Position numbers and translations under genes: made by a program
Notes under the pieces: model-generated
What the model was told of the DNA's origin: nothing
What the model saw: the letters and a program-made list of their open reading frames with translations, nothing else
Databases searched by the model: none
Shown: piece by piece, positions 14,565 through 21,846 of the stretch
Layout of the letters: each line of letters begins with the position of its first letter
Numbering within the stretch: the stretch's first letter is position 1
Assembly (NCBI GenBank): GCA_015222755.1
Contig: JADFVX010000054.1
Span: 1-28,382 of the forward strand
DNA length: 28,382 nt
Direction: 5' to 3'
Source: Pseudomonadota bacterium
Lineage (GTDB): Bacteria > Desulfobacterota > JADFVX01

Positions 14565-15872
14565 ATGTGTCTCACTATCCCTGCAAAAGTCATATCCATG
14601 AAAGAAGGCCCCATTGATGCCCCGGTGCGGGAGATTGTCGTCGAGGATAGCCGTGGGGAGCGCAGCATCCGTGCCATATCTCTACCTGAGCTCAAGGTGG
14701 GAGACTGGGTGCTCTATACCCTCGACCTGGCGGTGCGACAGGTCAGCCAGGAGGAGGCGCAGGAGATCATCGACCTTCTGGAACCAAGGAAATTCGTAGA
14801 CCTTTCAAGCCTTTCCCCCTCCTTTAGCAGTGTACTAGCCAAGAGTTTTTCTCACGACCTTGACCGTAGCGACATTATACAGCTTCTATCCACAGAGGAC
14901 GAGATTGAGATGGAGGCGCTTTTTTCCGAGGCAAACACTCTGCGGCAGGCAAACCTGCGTGATTTTTTCTGCATCCACGGTATCATCGAGTTCTCAAGTA
15001 ACTGCGTACGCAGCTGTTACTACTGCGGCCTGCGCAAGCCTTCAAAGGATGTAACTCGCTACCGTATGATGCCCGAAGAGGTTGTTGAAGCGGCTGTAGA
15101 TGCCGTGGATGGCCGTGGGTACAAGCTTATAGTCCTCCAGTCAGGTGATGATTTTGACTACAGCGATGATGACCTTGTGGAAATAGTCACCGAGATCAAG
15201 AGCCGCTGCAAGGTCTTTATCTTTATCAGTGTAGGGGAGCGCTCTGCCGAATGTTACGGGCGTATGAAGGCGGCAGGTGCGAGCGGCGTGCTTCTGCGCT
15301 TCGAGACCTCAAACCCCTCGATCTACGAAGCGCTCCACCCGGGGCAGTCATTAGAAGATCGCCTTGAGCTTCTCCCCGTGCTCAAAGGGATGGGCTACTA
15401 CATCGCATCAGGTTTCCTCATCGGACTACCGGAGCAAACGGTGGAGGATATAGCCGACGACATCCTTCTCATGAAAGCACTGGGAATCAAGATGGTAACT
15501 GTCGGGCCCTTCATCCCTTCGGAAGGCACCCCCCTTTCGGCACATCCCGCAGGCAGTGCCCTCATGACCCTGAAGGTGACAGCCATTGCACGCCTATTGA
15601 TGCCTAAGGCCAAGATCCCTGTCACTACGGCGCTGGAAACAATCGAATCGGAAGAGGGGCGCAGGCTCGGCCTCAGTTCGGGGGCTAATTCGCTCATGTT
15701 CAACCTGACGCCGGAGAAATACCGTGCCGACTATAAGATTTATCCCAATAAATATCATGGAAAAGAAGAGCTGTGGGAAAAGTACGGCCTCTTCAGCGAA
15801 GAACTAAGCTACAAGATGCTGGAGCAGAAAATGTTCGAGGCCTTCGAGCCAGAAGACCCCGGAGAGCTATGA
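14565..15872 (+). CDS. Fusion of a HypC-type domain with a HydE-type radical SAM maturase
   Basis: This 435-residue protein joins two hydrogenase maturation functions. Residues 1-75 are a HypC/HupF domain: MCLTIPAKV keeps the invariant Cys2 that binds iron in HypC, then LPELKVGDWVLY and QEEAQEIIDLLEP. The His normally found in the VHxGFA stretch is Thr52 here. Residues about 95-420 are a HydE-type radical SAM domain with CVRSCYYC (Cys147, 151, 154), VLQSGDDFDY, FISVGERSAE, LRFETSNP and GFLIGLPEQT. The optional second-cluster Cys seen in some HydE proteins are missing. HydE normally processes the HydG-made Fe(CO)2CN-cysteine synthon for the [FeFe] H-cluster. The start is fixed by the MCL motif although no ribosome-binding site is visible. 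It overlaps hydG by ATGA. The domains are clear; the function of the fusion is inferred. Confidence 0.88.
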   Translation: MCLTIPAKVISMKEGPIDAPVREIVVEDSRGERSIRAISLPELKVGDWVLYTLDLAVRQVSQEEAQEIIDLLEPRKFVDLSSLSPSFSSVLAKSFSHDLDRSDIIQLLSTEDEIEMEALFSEANTLRQANLRDFFCIHGIIEFSSNCVRSCYYCGLRKPSKDVTRYRMMPEEVVEAAVDAVDGRGYKLIVLQSGDDFDYSDDDLVEIVTEIKSRCKVFIFISVGERSAECYGRMKAAGASGVLLRFETSNPSIYEALHPGQSLEDRLELLPVLKGMGYYIASGFLIGLPEQTVEDIADDILLMKALGIKMVTVGPFIPSEGTPLSAHPAGSALMTLKVTAIARLLMPKAKIPVTTALETIESEEGRRLGLSSGANSLMFNLTPEKYRADYKIYPNKYHGKEELWEKYGLFSEELSYKMLEQKMFEAFEPEDPGEL

Positions 15873-17242
15873 CGATGTTTATAGATGAAGATAGCCTTAA
15901 TGGCATCCTTGAGGAGGCAGACAGTCCGTCAGAAGAAGAGGTGGCGGCAGTCCTTGAAAAAGGGGCGGCCATGGAGGGACTCAGCGCCGGGGAAGCAGCG
16001 ATTTTATTAAACAGTGATGGGGATGCATTCAGGGAAAAGCTCTTCCATACGGCAGCAAGGATCAAACAAAGGATCTACGGCGACCGACTTGTCTTCTTCG
16101 CCCCACTATACCTGAGCTCTCACTGTGTAAATGATTGCGCCTACTGCGGCTTTCACAGCAGCAACAAGGCCCCCCGTAAAAAACTTACGGCTGATGAGAT
16201 AAGGGAGCAGGTTGAATGCCTTATTGCCATGGGTCACAAACGTCTGCTGCTGGAGTTCGGTGAAGACCCGAAGGCCAACACAATCGACTATATCTGTGAA
16301 GCTATAGATGCGGTCTACTCCGTAAAGCGGCCTGACGGAGAGATCCGGCGTGCAAACCTGAACATCGCAGCCACATCAGAGGGAAACTACCGCCGCATCA
16401 AGGAAAAGGGAATAGGCACCTACCAGCTCTTCCAGGAAACCTACCACCGTGGCACCTACAAAACCCTCCATAAGGGGCCAAAGTCTGACTACGAGCGTCA
16501 GCTGATGGCCATGGACAGGGCATTTGCCGCAGGCATTGATGATGTAGGGCTGGGAGTACTTTTCGGCTTATACGATTACCGCTTCGAGGTACTGGGGCTG
16601 CTCAGCCATGCCGACTACCTGCAGGAACAGTTCGGTATAGGGCCGCACACAATTTCCATCCCACGCTTCCGGCCGGCCGACGGCGTATCGATGAAACCGG
16701 CACATCCTGTCACCGACGAGCAGTTCCTGAAACTGATCGCAATCTTGCGTATCGCCGTCCCCTACACGGGGATGATAATCACCACGAGAGAGACGGCCGC
16801 CATCAGGGAGACCGCATTCAACATCGGCATCACCCAGGCAAGCGCCGCCTCACGCACAGAACCGGGCGGCTTCGGGAAAGGGGCTGTAAAAGGGGCTACG
16901 CAATTTTCACTTTCCGACAAGCGGACACTGGACGAGGTGGCCATAAGCGTCATGAGGCAGGGTTACACCCCAAGCTTCTGCACCGCCTGCTACAGAAAAA
17001 ACCGCACAGGTGAGACCTTCATGGATCTTGCCAGGCCGGGAGACATCCACCACTTCTGCCAGCCCAACAGTATCCTTACTCTTATGGAATACATTGAAGA
17101 CCATGCCTCGGAGGAGGGGCGAAAACTCGGTCTGAAGACGATCGAGCGCGACTTGGGAAGTATGGAAAACGACAAGCTGCGGAGCGAGACAGAGGCACGG
17201 CTGACAAGGATCAAGGGAGGTGCCCGTGATCTCTATTTTTGA
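15869..17242 (+). CDS. hydG: [FeFe]-hydrogenase maturase HydG (tyrosine lyase, CO/CN source)
   Basis: HydG splits tyrosine into p-cresol, CO and cyanide and releases an Fe(CO)2(CN)-cysteine synthon. The 457-residue protein is complete and closely follows known HydG. It has FAPLYLSSHCVNDCAYC (Cys86, 90, 93; radical SAM cluster), HKRLLLEFGEDP, NIAATSEGNYRR, LFQETYHRGTY, GIDDVGLGVLFGLYDY, GPHTISIPRFRPA, and the C-terminal auxiliary-cluster motif CTACYR...C with Cys371, Cys374 and Cys397 (CX2CX22C). Having this auxiliary site means it should make both CO and CN, unlike the related ThiH. I start it at the ATG overlapping the previous stop (ATGA, 15869-15872). An open frame extends further upstream, but only antisense-like sequence is there. 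Its last 17 bases overlap the protease gene. Confidence 0.95.
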   Translation: MTMFIDEDSLNGILEEADSPSEEEVAAVLEKGAAMEGLSAGEAAILLNSDGDAFREKLFHTAARIKQRIYGDRLVFFAPLYLSSHCVNDCAYCGFHSSNKAPRKKLTADEIREQVECLIAMGHKRLLLEFGEDPKANTIDYICEAIDAVYSVKRPDGEIRRANLNIAATSEGNYRRIKEKGIGTYQLFQETYHRGTYKTLHKGPKSDYERQLMAMDRAFAAGIDDVGLGVLFGLYDYRFEVLGLLSHADYLQEQFGIGPHTISIPRFRPADGVSMKPAHPVTDEQFLKLIAILRIAVPYTGMIITTRETAAIRETAFNIGITQASAASRTEPGGFGKGAVKGATQFSLSDKRTLDEVAISVMRQGYTPSFCTACYRKNRTGETFMDLARPGDIHHFCQPNSILTLMEYIEDHASEEGRKLGLKTIERDLGSMENDKLRSETEARLTRIKGGARDLYF

Positions 17243-17741
17243 GAGAAAGGTGTTGATTCTCGGTGTTGGCAACATCCTGATGCGCGATGAAGGGATAGGA
17301 GTGCGTGTCATCGAAGCTATCCAGGAAAACTACGATCTGCCCGACAACATCCAGCTTCTCGATGGCGGCACAGCGGGATATACCCTGATAGACTATATGG
17401 ACGATTTCGACCGTATCATCATCATCGATGCTGTACGTAGCGGCAGTCAGCCGGGAGATATCTGCCGCCTGTCTCCCGAAGACATTGCAGGTGAAAAAAG
17501 GCTAAAGATGTCGGGGCATAAGATAGAGCTGCCCGAGCTTCTCGCTCTGGGCCAGAAACTGGGAAAATTGCCCGAGACGACCCTCATCGGTATCGAACCT
17601 GAAGACATAAGCTGGGGCATGGAACTGACCCCTGCATTAAAATCAGCCATAACGGCCATCATAGAGACAGCCTTTGAGGAAATCAGTATCAGGGGAGAAG
17701 ATTACAGGCATACATCAAAAGGGGATCAGGCCTGTGCATGA
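17226..17741 (+). CDS. Hydrogenase maturation protease (HyaD/HybD-type, family M52)
   Basis: This endopeptidase trims the C-terminus of a [NiFe]-hydrogenase large subunit after nickel has been inserted. The 171-residue protein shows LILGVGNILMRDEGIGVRV and keeps the three nickel-sensing ligands of HybD: Glu22, Asp68 (IIIIDAV) and His98 (MSGHKIELPELLALG). GIEPEDISWGMELTPAL is also typical of the family. I choose the GTG at 17226 because GGGAGG (17215-17220) stands at proper distance from it. The GTG at 17220 is in frame but would overlap that site. Its presence implies that the organism makes a [NiFe] hydrogenase with a cleavable tail, because [FeFe] enzymes do not need such a protease. It overlaps hydG by 17 bases and hypA by 8. 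Confidence 0.92.
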   Translation: MISIFERKVLILGVGNILMRDEGIGVRVIEAIQENYDLPDNIQLLDGGTAGYTLIDYMDDFDRIIIIDAVRSGSQPGDICRLSPEDIAGEKRLKMSGHKIELPELLALGQKLGKLPETTLIGIEPEDISWGMELTPALKSAITAIIETAFEEISIRGEDYRHTSKGDQACA

Positions 17742-18081
17742 ACTTTCACTGATACAGGGCCTTATGAACCGGCTCGAAGAGGTGGTTAAAGAGAATAAGG
17801 CAAAAAGGGTCAAATCGATCTGGCTTAAGGTGGGCCCGCTCTCCGGTGCAGAACCGCAGCTATTGAAAGAAGCATTTAATTTTTTCAGCAAAGATGGAAT
17901 TGCAGCAGGGGCGGAACTGCATATCGATTCCCCCCTGGTGACCTTAAAATGCGATAAGTGCGGGGCCGAGGCACAGCGGGAATATTTCACCCTAAGCTGT
18001 ACGGAGTGCGGTGCAGGCCTGCCCATAAGCGACGGCAGCGAGGCACTTATGCTGGAGCAACTCGAACTTGAGATGGAATAG
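17734..18081 (+). CDS. hypA: Nickel chaperone for hydrogenase maturation
   Basis: HypA hands nickel to the [NiFe]-hydrogenase large subunit together with HypB. The 115-residue protein begins MHELSLIQGLM. The Met1-His2-Glu3 start is the nickel site, so the GTG at 17734 is the true start rather than upstream in-frame codons. The zinc site is the pair of CxxC motifs: CDKC (Cys73, Cys76) and CTEC (Cys89, Cys92). The gene overlaps the protease gene by 8 bases, and a purine-rich GGGGATCAGG precedes it. HypB follows after 11 bases, the usual partner order. Confidence 0.95.
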   Translation: MHELSLIQGLMNRLEEVVKENKAKRVKSIWLKVGPLSGAEPQLLKEAFNFFSKDGIAAGAELHIDSPLVTLKCDKCGAEAQREYFTLSCTECGAGLPISDGSEALMLEQLELEME

Positions 18082-18092
18082 GGAGTAAGGGT

Positions 18093-18794
18093 ATGTGTGA
18101 CACCTGCGGATGCGCTATAACAGATGATGTATTGGAGGAAAAAATCCTCACAGTGGAACTGCTGGAAGACCTTATGCTGGAAAACAACCGGCAGGCGGAA
18201 AGCAACCGGCAGCACCTCGATAAGGAAGGGGTCTTCTGTATAAACCTCATGAGCTCACCAGGCTCAGGCAAGACGACCCTGCTGGAAAGGACGATTGATG
18301 CACTGAGTGGAAAGGTGAAAATAGGCGTCATAGAGGGAGATCTGGAGACGGAAAATGATGCTCAGCGTATACGGGCCAAAGGAGCGCCTGCCTTTCAGAT
18401 TACCACAGGAACCGCCTGCCACCTTGATGCAAAGATGGTCCACCGCGGGCTGCACCACCTGCCCCTGAATGAACTTGACCTTGTATTTATCGAAAACATC
18501 GGCAATCTCGTATGTCCCGCAGCCTATGCCCTCGGAGAGCACATAAACGTCACCCTCCTCGCCGTAACAGAAGGGGACGATAAAGCGATGAAATACCCCG
18601 TCATCTTTCGTGCTGCCGACATGGTAATTATCACCAAGACCGACTTGCTTCCCTACTGTGACTTTGATGTGCAGAAGGCAGAAAAGAGCATAAAACTCCT
18701 TAATCCCAAGGCGCAGGTTTTAATGCTGGGCAAGGGTGATGAAAAAGGCCTGGATGAGTGGATTGATTTTTGTGCAAAGAAAATAGTTAAGTAG
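18093..18794 (+). CDS. hypB: Hydrogenase nickel-incorporation GTPase
   Basis: HypB uses GTP hydrolysis to drive nickel transfer to the hydrogenase active site. The 233-residue protein starts MCDTCGC, the N-terminal CxxCxC high-affinity nickel site known from E. coli, and lacks the His-rich insert of rhizobial forms. The Walker A is SSPGSGKTTL (54-63). EGDLETENDAQRI follows, with ENIGNLVCPA containing the metal-bridging Cys141 at the dimer interface, and the guanine-specificity TKTD (ITKTDLLPY). All catalytic and metal residues are in place. It follows hypA by 11 bases. A small YwbE gene begins 5 bases after it. Confidence 0.96.
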   Translation: MCDTCGCAITDDVLEEKILTVELLEDLMLENNRQAESNRQHLDKEGVFCINLMSSPGSGKTTLLERTIDALSGKVKIGVIEGDLETENDAQRIRAKGAPAFQITTGTACHLDAKMVHRGLHHLPLNELDLVFIENIGNLVCPAAYALGEHINVTLLAVTEGDDKAMKYPVIFRAADMVIITKTDLLPYCDFDVQKAEKSIKLLNPKAQVLMLGKGDEKGLDEWIDFCAKKIVK

Positions 18795-18799
18795 GGTTT

Positions 18800-19003
18800 A
18801 TGAAATATATGGCAGGAGAGAAGAGAGCAGATATTAAACCGGGTTTATCTGTGCGGGTGGTTATGAAACAGGACCAGCGTACAGGGAAACTGACGGAAGG
18901 GGTCGTCAGGGATATCCTCACAAAGTCACCGACCCATCCCCACGGCATCAAGGTGCGCCTTGAAAGTGGGATCGTGGGAAGGGTGAAGGAGATAGTAAGT
19001 TAA
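18800..19003 (+). CDS. ywbE: YwbE-family small protein
   Basis: A 67-residue protein with the highly conserved YwbE core: KPGLSVRVVMKQDQRTGKL, then GVVRDILTKSPTHPHGIKV, then ESGIVGRVKEIV. The family (DUF2196) is widespread and has no established function. The short beta-rich sequence suggests a small barrel. It begins 5 bases after hypB with TAGGG right in front of the ATG, so it is the last gene of the maturation operon. Whether that reflects a shared role or mere adjacency is unknown. An internal ATG at 18809 is less well spaced from the ribosome-binding site. Confidence 0.9.
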   Translation: MKYMAGEKRADIKPGLSVRVVMKQDQRTGKLTEGVVRDILTKSPTHPHGIKVRLESGIVGRVKEIVS

Positions 19004-19093
19004 TCTAAAATAAAAACGTCCCCCTTTTTTACCCTTCCCCCGCAATTCCAAATTAAGAACTTCACCTACTACTAAATTACTTTGAGGACGGAA

Positions 19094-19116
19094 AATCTGA
19101 GGATTACTGATTGAAA
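19094..19116 (+). repeat. Left copy of an imperfect 23-base direct repeat flanking the histidine kinase
   Basis: AATCT, GGATTACT and TTGAAA are shared in the same spacing with 20318-20340. Nineteen of 23 bases match. The copy lies 21 bases past the end of the kinase gene. Confidence 0.4.
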
Positions 19117-19136
19117 GTAAGAGGTAACGCCCTTCT

Positions 19137-20117
19137 TTATTCCACTGTCAGCTCATTTTTTGGAATTGAAAAGGTAAAAGTACTCCCATTGCTCCCTGTT
19201 TTTTGTAACCATAATTTGCCATTATTTTTTTCAACAAATTCTTTGCATAAATTTAGTCCCATTCCAGAGCCAAGTTCTTGATCAGTTCCTTTTGTACTGT
19301 GCATAACATCCAATCGAAATAGATTCTCTGCAATTTTTTCTTCAATACCCATGCCTGAGTCACAAACCAATATATCTATCATTTGACCTCTATCTATGTT
19401 CTTCACTGTTATGACACCGTCCTTCCGCGTAAATTTGATAGCATTGCTTACAAGGTTTCGAATGACGGTCGATATCATATTTGAGTCTATGTATGCAGTT
19501 GTGCCTTTATGAAGTTCTGTTGCAAGTGTAATGCCTTTTTGTTCTGCAGCATTTGTGAGAGTTTGTAGAACATTATCAGTTATGGCACAAAGGTCTGAGT
19601 TAGATTGTTTTGCATTGAGTTTGCCTGACTGAGATTGTGCCCATAAGAATAGGTTTTCTATTAAAGTAAGCAATGCTTGACCTGATTTATCAATCTTGCT
19701 CAATATTGTTTTTGTTTCAGGATCGGAAACACAATCAGTGTTGTCTGAAAGAAGCTCGGTAAGTTGAATGAAAGAACCAATTGGGCCTCTTAGGTCATGT
19801 GACATTATGGCAAAAAAATTTCTCTTCGTATTGTTAGCGAGTTCAAGTTCTCGATTGGCAACAGACAAATCATGAGTTCTGTCTTCAACTCTTTTTTCTA
19901 GCTCTTTATTCAAATCCTCTAATTGCCATTGATGGGTTAGGGCTTTATGTCGCCAGATTGCTACAAACAAACCAGCAAACCCACCAAAAAAAACAGGAAC
20001 AATAAAACCTTTGGGGATAAAAGGATCTGCATTGATGAGTAGCTTTTGGAATATACTAAAAAAAGACAGAAATGATGCTCCCATAACTGCAGCTACGGAG
20101 TAAGAACGAAGTTTCAT
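19137..20117 (-). CDS. Membrane histidine kinase, orphan
   Basis: This 326-residue sensor kinase has two hydrophobic segments (about 7-28 and 37-55) joined by only a few residues, so it has no sizeable periplasmic sensor. A coiled coil (about 65-98, QLEDLNKELEKRVEDR onward) leads to the HisKA domain with the phosphoacceptor His107 in FFAIMSHDLRGPIGSF. It then has the ATPase domain: N box IRNLVSNAIKFT, DSGMGIEEKI and ELGSGMGLNLCKEF. All catalytic boxes are intact. I start it at the ATG at 20117. The frame is open to a TTG at 20180, but no ribosome-binding site or homology supports that start. No response regulator is next to it. The gene is more AT-rich than its neighbours and is bracketed by a direct repeat. 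Confidence 0.85.
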   Translation of the reverse strand: MKLRSYSVAAVMGASFLSFFSIFQKLLINADPFIPKGFIVPVFFGGFAGLFVAIWRHKALTHQWQLEDLNKELEKRVEDRTHDLSVANRELELANNTKRNFFAIMSHDLRGPIGSFIQLTELLSDNTDCVSDPETKTILSKIDKSGQALLTLIENLFLWAQSQSGKLNAKQSNSDLCAITDNVLQTLTNAAEQKGITLATELHKGTTAYIDSNMISTVIRNLVSNAIKFTRKDGVITVKNIDRGQMIDILVCDSGMGIEEKIAENLFRLDVMHSTKGTDQELGSGMGLNLCKEFVEKNNGKLWLQKTGSNGSTFTFSIPKNELTVE

Positions 20118-20317
20118 ATGTTTGATAATCTCCACTGTGTTAAAAGACTTAGCGTCAATTTTACTACAAAAGTTCCACAAAATATACTTTCTCGGGATTT
20201 AAAAAATACTCAGATGTACTTGGGTAAAGTTAGTGATTCAAAAACTATTCGTTGGATGGATATTTTACATGAGAGATAAGAAGGTTTTTTAAAAATATTT
20301 ATTGGGGGGGTCAAAAG

Positions 20318-20340
20318 AATCTAATGATTACTAGTTGAAA
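20318..20340 (+). repeat. Right copy of the direct repeat flanking the histidine kinase
   Basis: This copy pairs with 19094-19116 (19 of 23 bases identical) in the 20118-20487 gene-free stretch. Apart from this repeat and the candidate promoter at 20433-20462, that AT-rich stretch shows nothing I can name. Confidence 0.4.
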
Positions 20341-20432
20341 TCTGCTACTTTTAGAGAAAAGATATTTTTAACACTTTCAGGAAGTACTTACGAAAAGAGA
20401 AAAAGGTGATTTATCTATTCCCCCACTTTTTG

Positions 20433-20462
20433 TTGGCGATTAACCTTTAAATCAAATAGAAT
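20433..20462 (+). promoter_or_regulatory. Candidate sigma-70 promoter of the efflux operon
   Basis: TTGGCG (20433-20438), 18 bases, TAGAAT (20457-20462, five of six matches to the -10 consensus). The message would start near 20469, leaving about 20 bases before the ATG at 20488. There is no clear ribosome-binding site in that leader. Confidence 0.35.
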
Positions 20463-20487
20463 CGAGGTTTAAGTTGCTACTTTATTG

Positions 20488-21843
20488 ATGCAGAGGCTAA
20501 ATTTGTCTTACAGGAAAACAACTCTATTTACCGCAACACTGATTCTACTAACACTTCTGCCTGCCGGAGTCTATGCCGAGAAGCTTAGACTTGATCTTCA
20601 AAAAAGCATAGACCTTGCGTTAAAAAATAACCCGATCGTACTGACGGCGCGGGAGAACATCCACAAATCTTCAGCACAGATAAGGGAGAGCAGCGCCTCG
20701 GCCTACCCTGAACTGGATGCCAGCGCGGACTATACGCGCATCGGCAACAACGAGGAGGTCGATTTCGGAGGCAAAAGCGGCACATTGATACCTGACAACA
20801 ACTACAAGCTTGACCTTACGCTTAGCCAGAAGCTTTATTCACCAAAGGTCTTCGAGGCTATCAAGGCCTCCAAAAGCTATGCCAGGGGCGTTAAGGCCGA
20901 CCTGAATATCGCCGAAGAGGCCGTTGTCACCGAGGTAAAAACGGCTTACTACGATCTTCTACTCTCGCAGGAACTGCTGACCATACATGAGGCATCTGTA
21001 GAGCAGCTGAGGAGACATCTCTATGATATAAAAAAACGGCTGGAGGCCGGCTTTGCCACAGACCTTGACCTGCTGCGTGCCGAGGTAAAGCTTGCCAATG
21101 CCATGCCCGATCTTGTAAAGGCTAGAAACGGTATAGAGGCTGCACGCTCATCTCTGCGACTTGCCATAGGCCTGGACCCGGATATAATTCTTAATACAGA
21201 CTCTGAACTCACATATGCCCCATTTGAATCGACCCTCGACAATCTGCTCGATAGAGCCATGAAAAACCGGCCGGAACTACTGCAGATAGATGCTACCATT
21301 GAGACGCAGGAAAGATATGCAAAGGTTGAAAAGAAGGAATACCTGCCTGAACTTACCATGCACGGCAACCTTTCGTATGCCAATAATGACATACAGCTTG
21401 GAGAAGATGCCGAGTGGGGCTACAACTGGAATGTGGGGATGACCCTCGACTACAAAATCTTTGACGGCAAAAAACGCAGCTCCCGCGTTACAAAGGCCCT
21501 TATCGACGCATCAAAGGCAAGGCTCGAAAAAAAGCGGCTTTTGAACCTCATCGCCCATGAAATCACGACTACATACAACTCCCTTGAAGAGGCAAAGACA
21601 CTGATAGCCTCACAGGGGAAAAACATAGAGACTGCCGAACGCGCCTATGAAATAGCGACTATAAGCCATGCCGGCGGTGCGCTCACCCAACTGGAGCTTC
21701 TGGATACCCAGCTTGAGCTCACCGAGGCAAAAGTAAACAGGAGCCGCGTAGTTCATGCTTTTCTCATCGCCAGAACGCAGCTGGAAAAGGCGACAGGAAT
21801 GGCACTAAAAGGATTAGACTCAAACACTAATGCAAAGGAATAG
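20488..21843 (+). CDS. TolC-family outer-membrane efflux protein
   Basis: This 451-residue protein forms the outer-membrane channel of a tripartite export system. A signal peptide is evident: basic MQRLNLSYRK, a hydrophobic TLFTATLILLTLLPAG, and cleavage after VYA (residue 30). The mature part shows the two long helical repeats of the TolC fold: DLQKSIDLALKNNPIV with later ARENIHKSSAQIRES, and SYARGVKADLNIAEEAV, with the duplicated half beginning DRAMKNRPELLQIDA. The length is typical. I prefer the ATG at 20488 to the TTG one codon upstream. The adaptor gene starts 3 bases after its stop and the RND pump follows, so all three parts come from one operon. Confidence 0.9.
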   Translation: MQRLNLSYRKTTLFTATLILLTLLPAGVYAEKLRLDLQKSIDLALKNNPIVLTARENIHKSSAQIRESSASAYPELDASADYTRIGNNEEVDFGGKSGTLIPDNNYKLDLTLSQKLYSPKVFEAIKASKSYARGVKADLNIAEEAVVTEVKTAYYDLLLSQELLTIHEASVEQLRRHLYDIKKRLEAGFATDLDLLRAEVKLANAMPDLVKARNGIEAARSSLRLAIGLDPDIILNTDSELTYAPFESTLDNLLDRAMKNRPELLQIDATIETQERYAKVEKKEYLPELTMHGNLSYANNDIQLGEDAEWGYNWNVGMTLDYKIFDGKKRSSRVTKALIDASKARLEKKRLLNLIAHEITTTYNSLEEAKTLIASQGKNIETAERAYEIATISHAGGALTQLELLDTQLELTEAKVNRSRVVHAFLIARTQLEKATGMALKGLDSNTNAKE

Positions 21844-21846
21844 CTA

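Noticed and set aside
14565..15872. The radical SAM part as PylB (methylornithine synthase)
   Set aside because: PylB and HydE are related, but there are no pyl genes here, the next gene is a full HydG, and the motifs VLQSGDD and ISVGER fit HydE.
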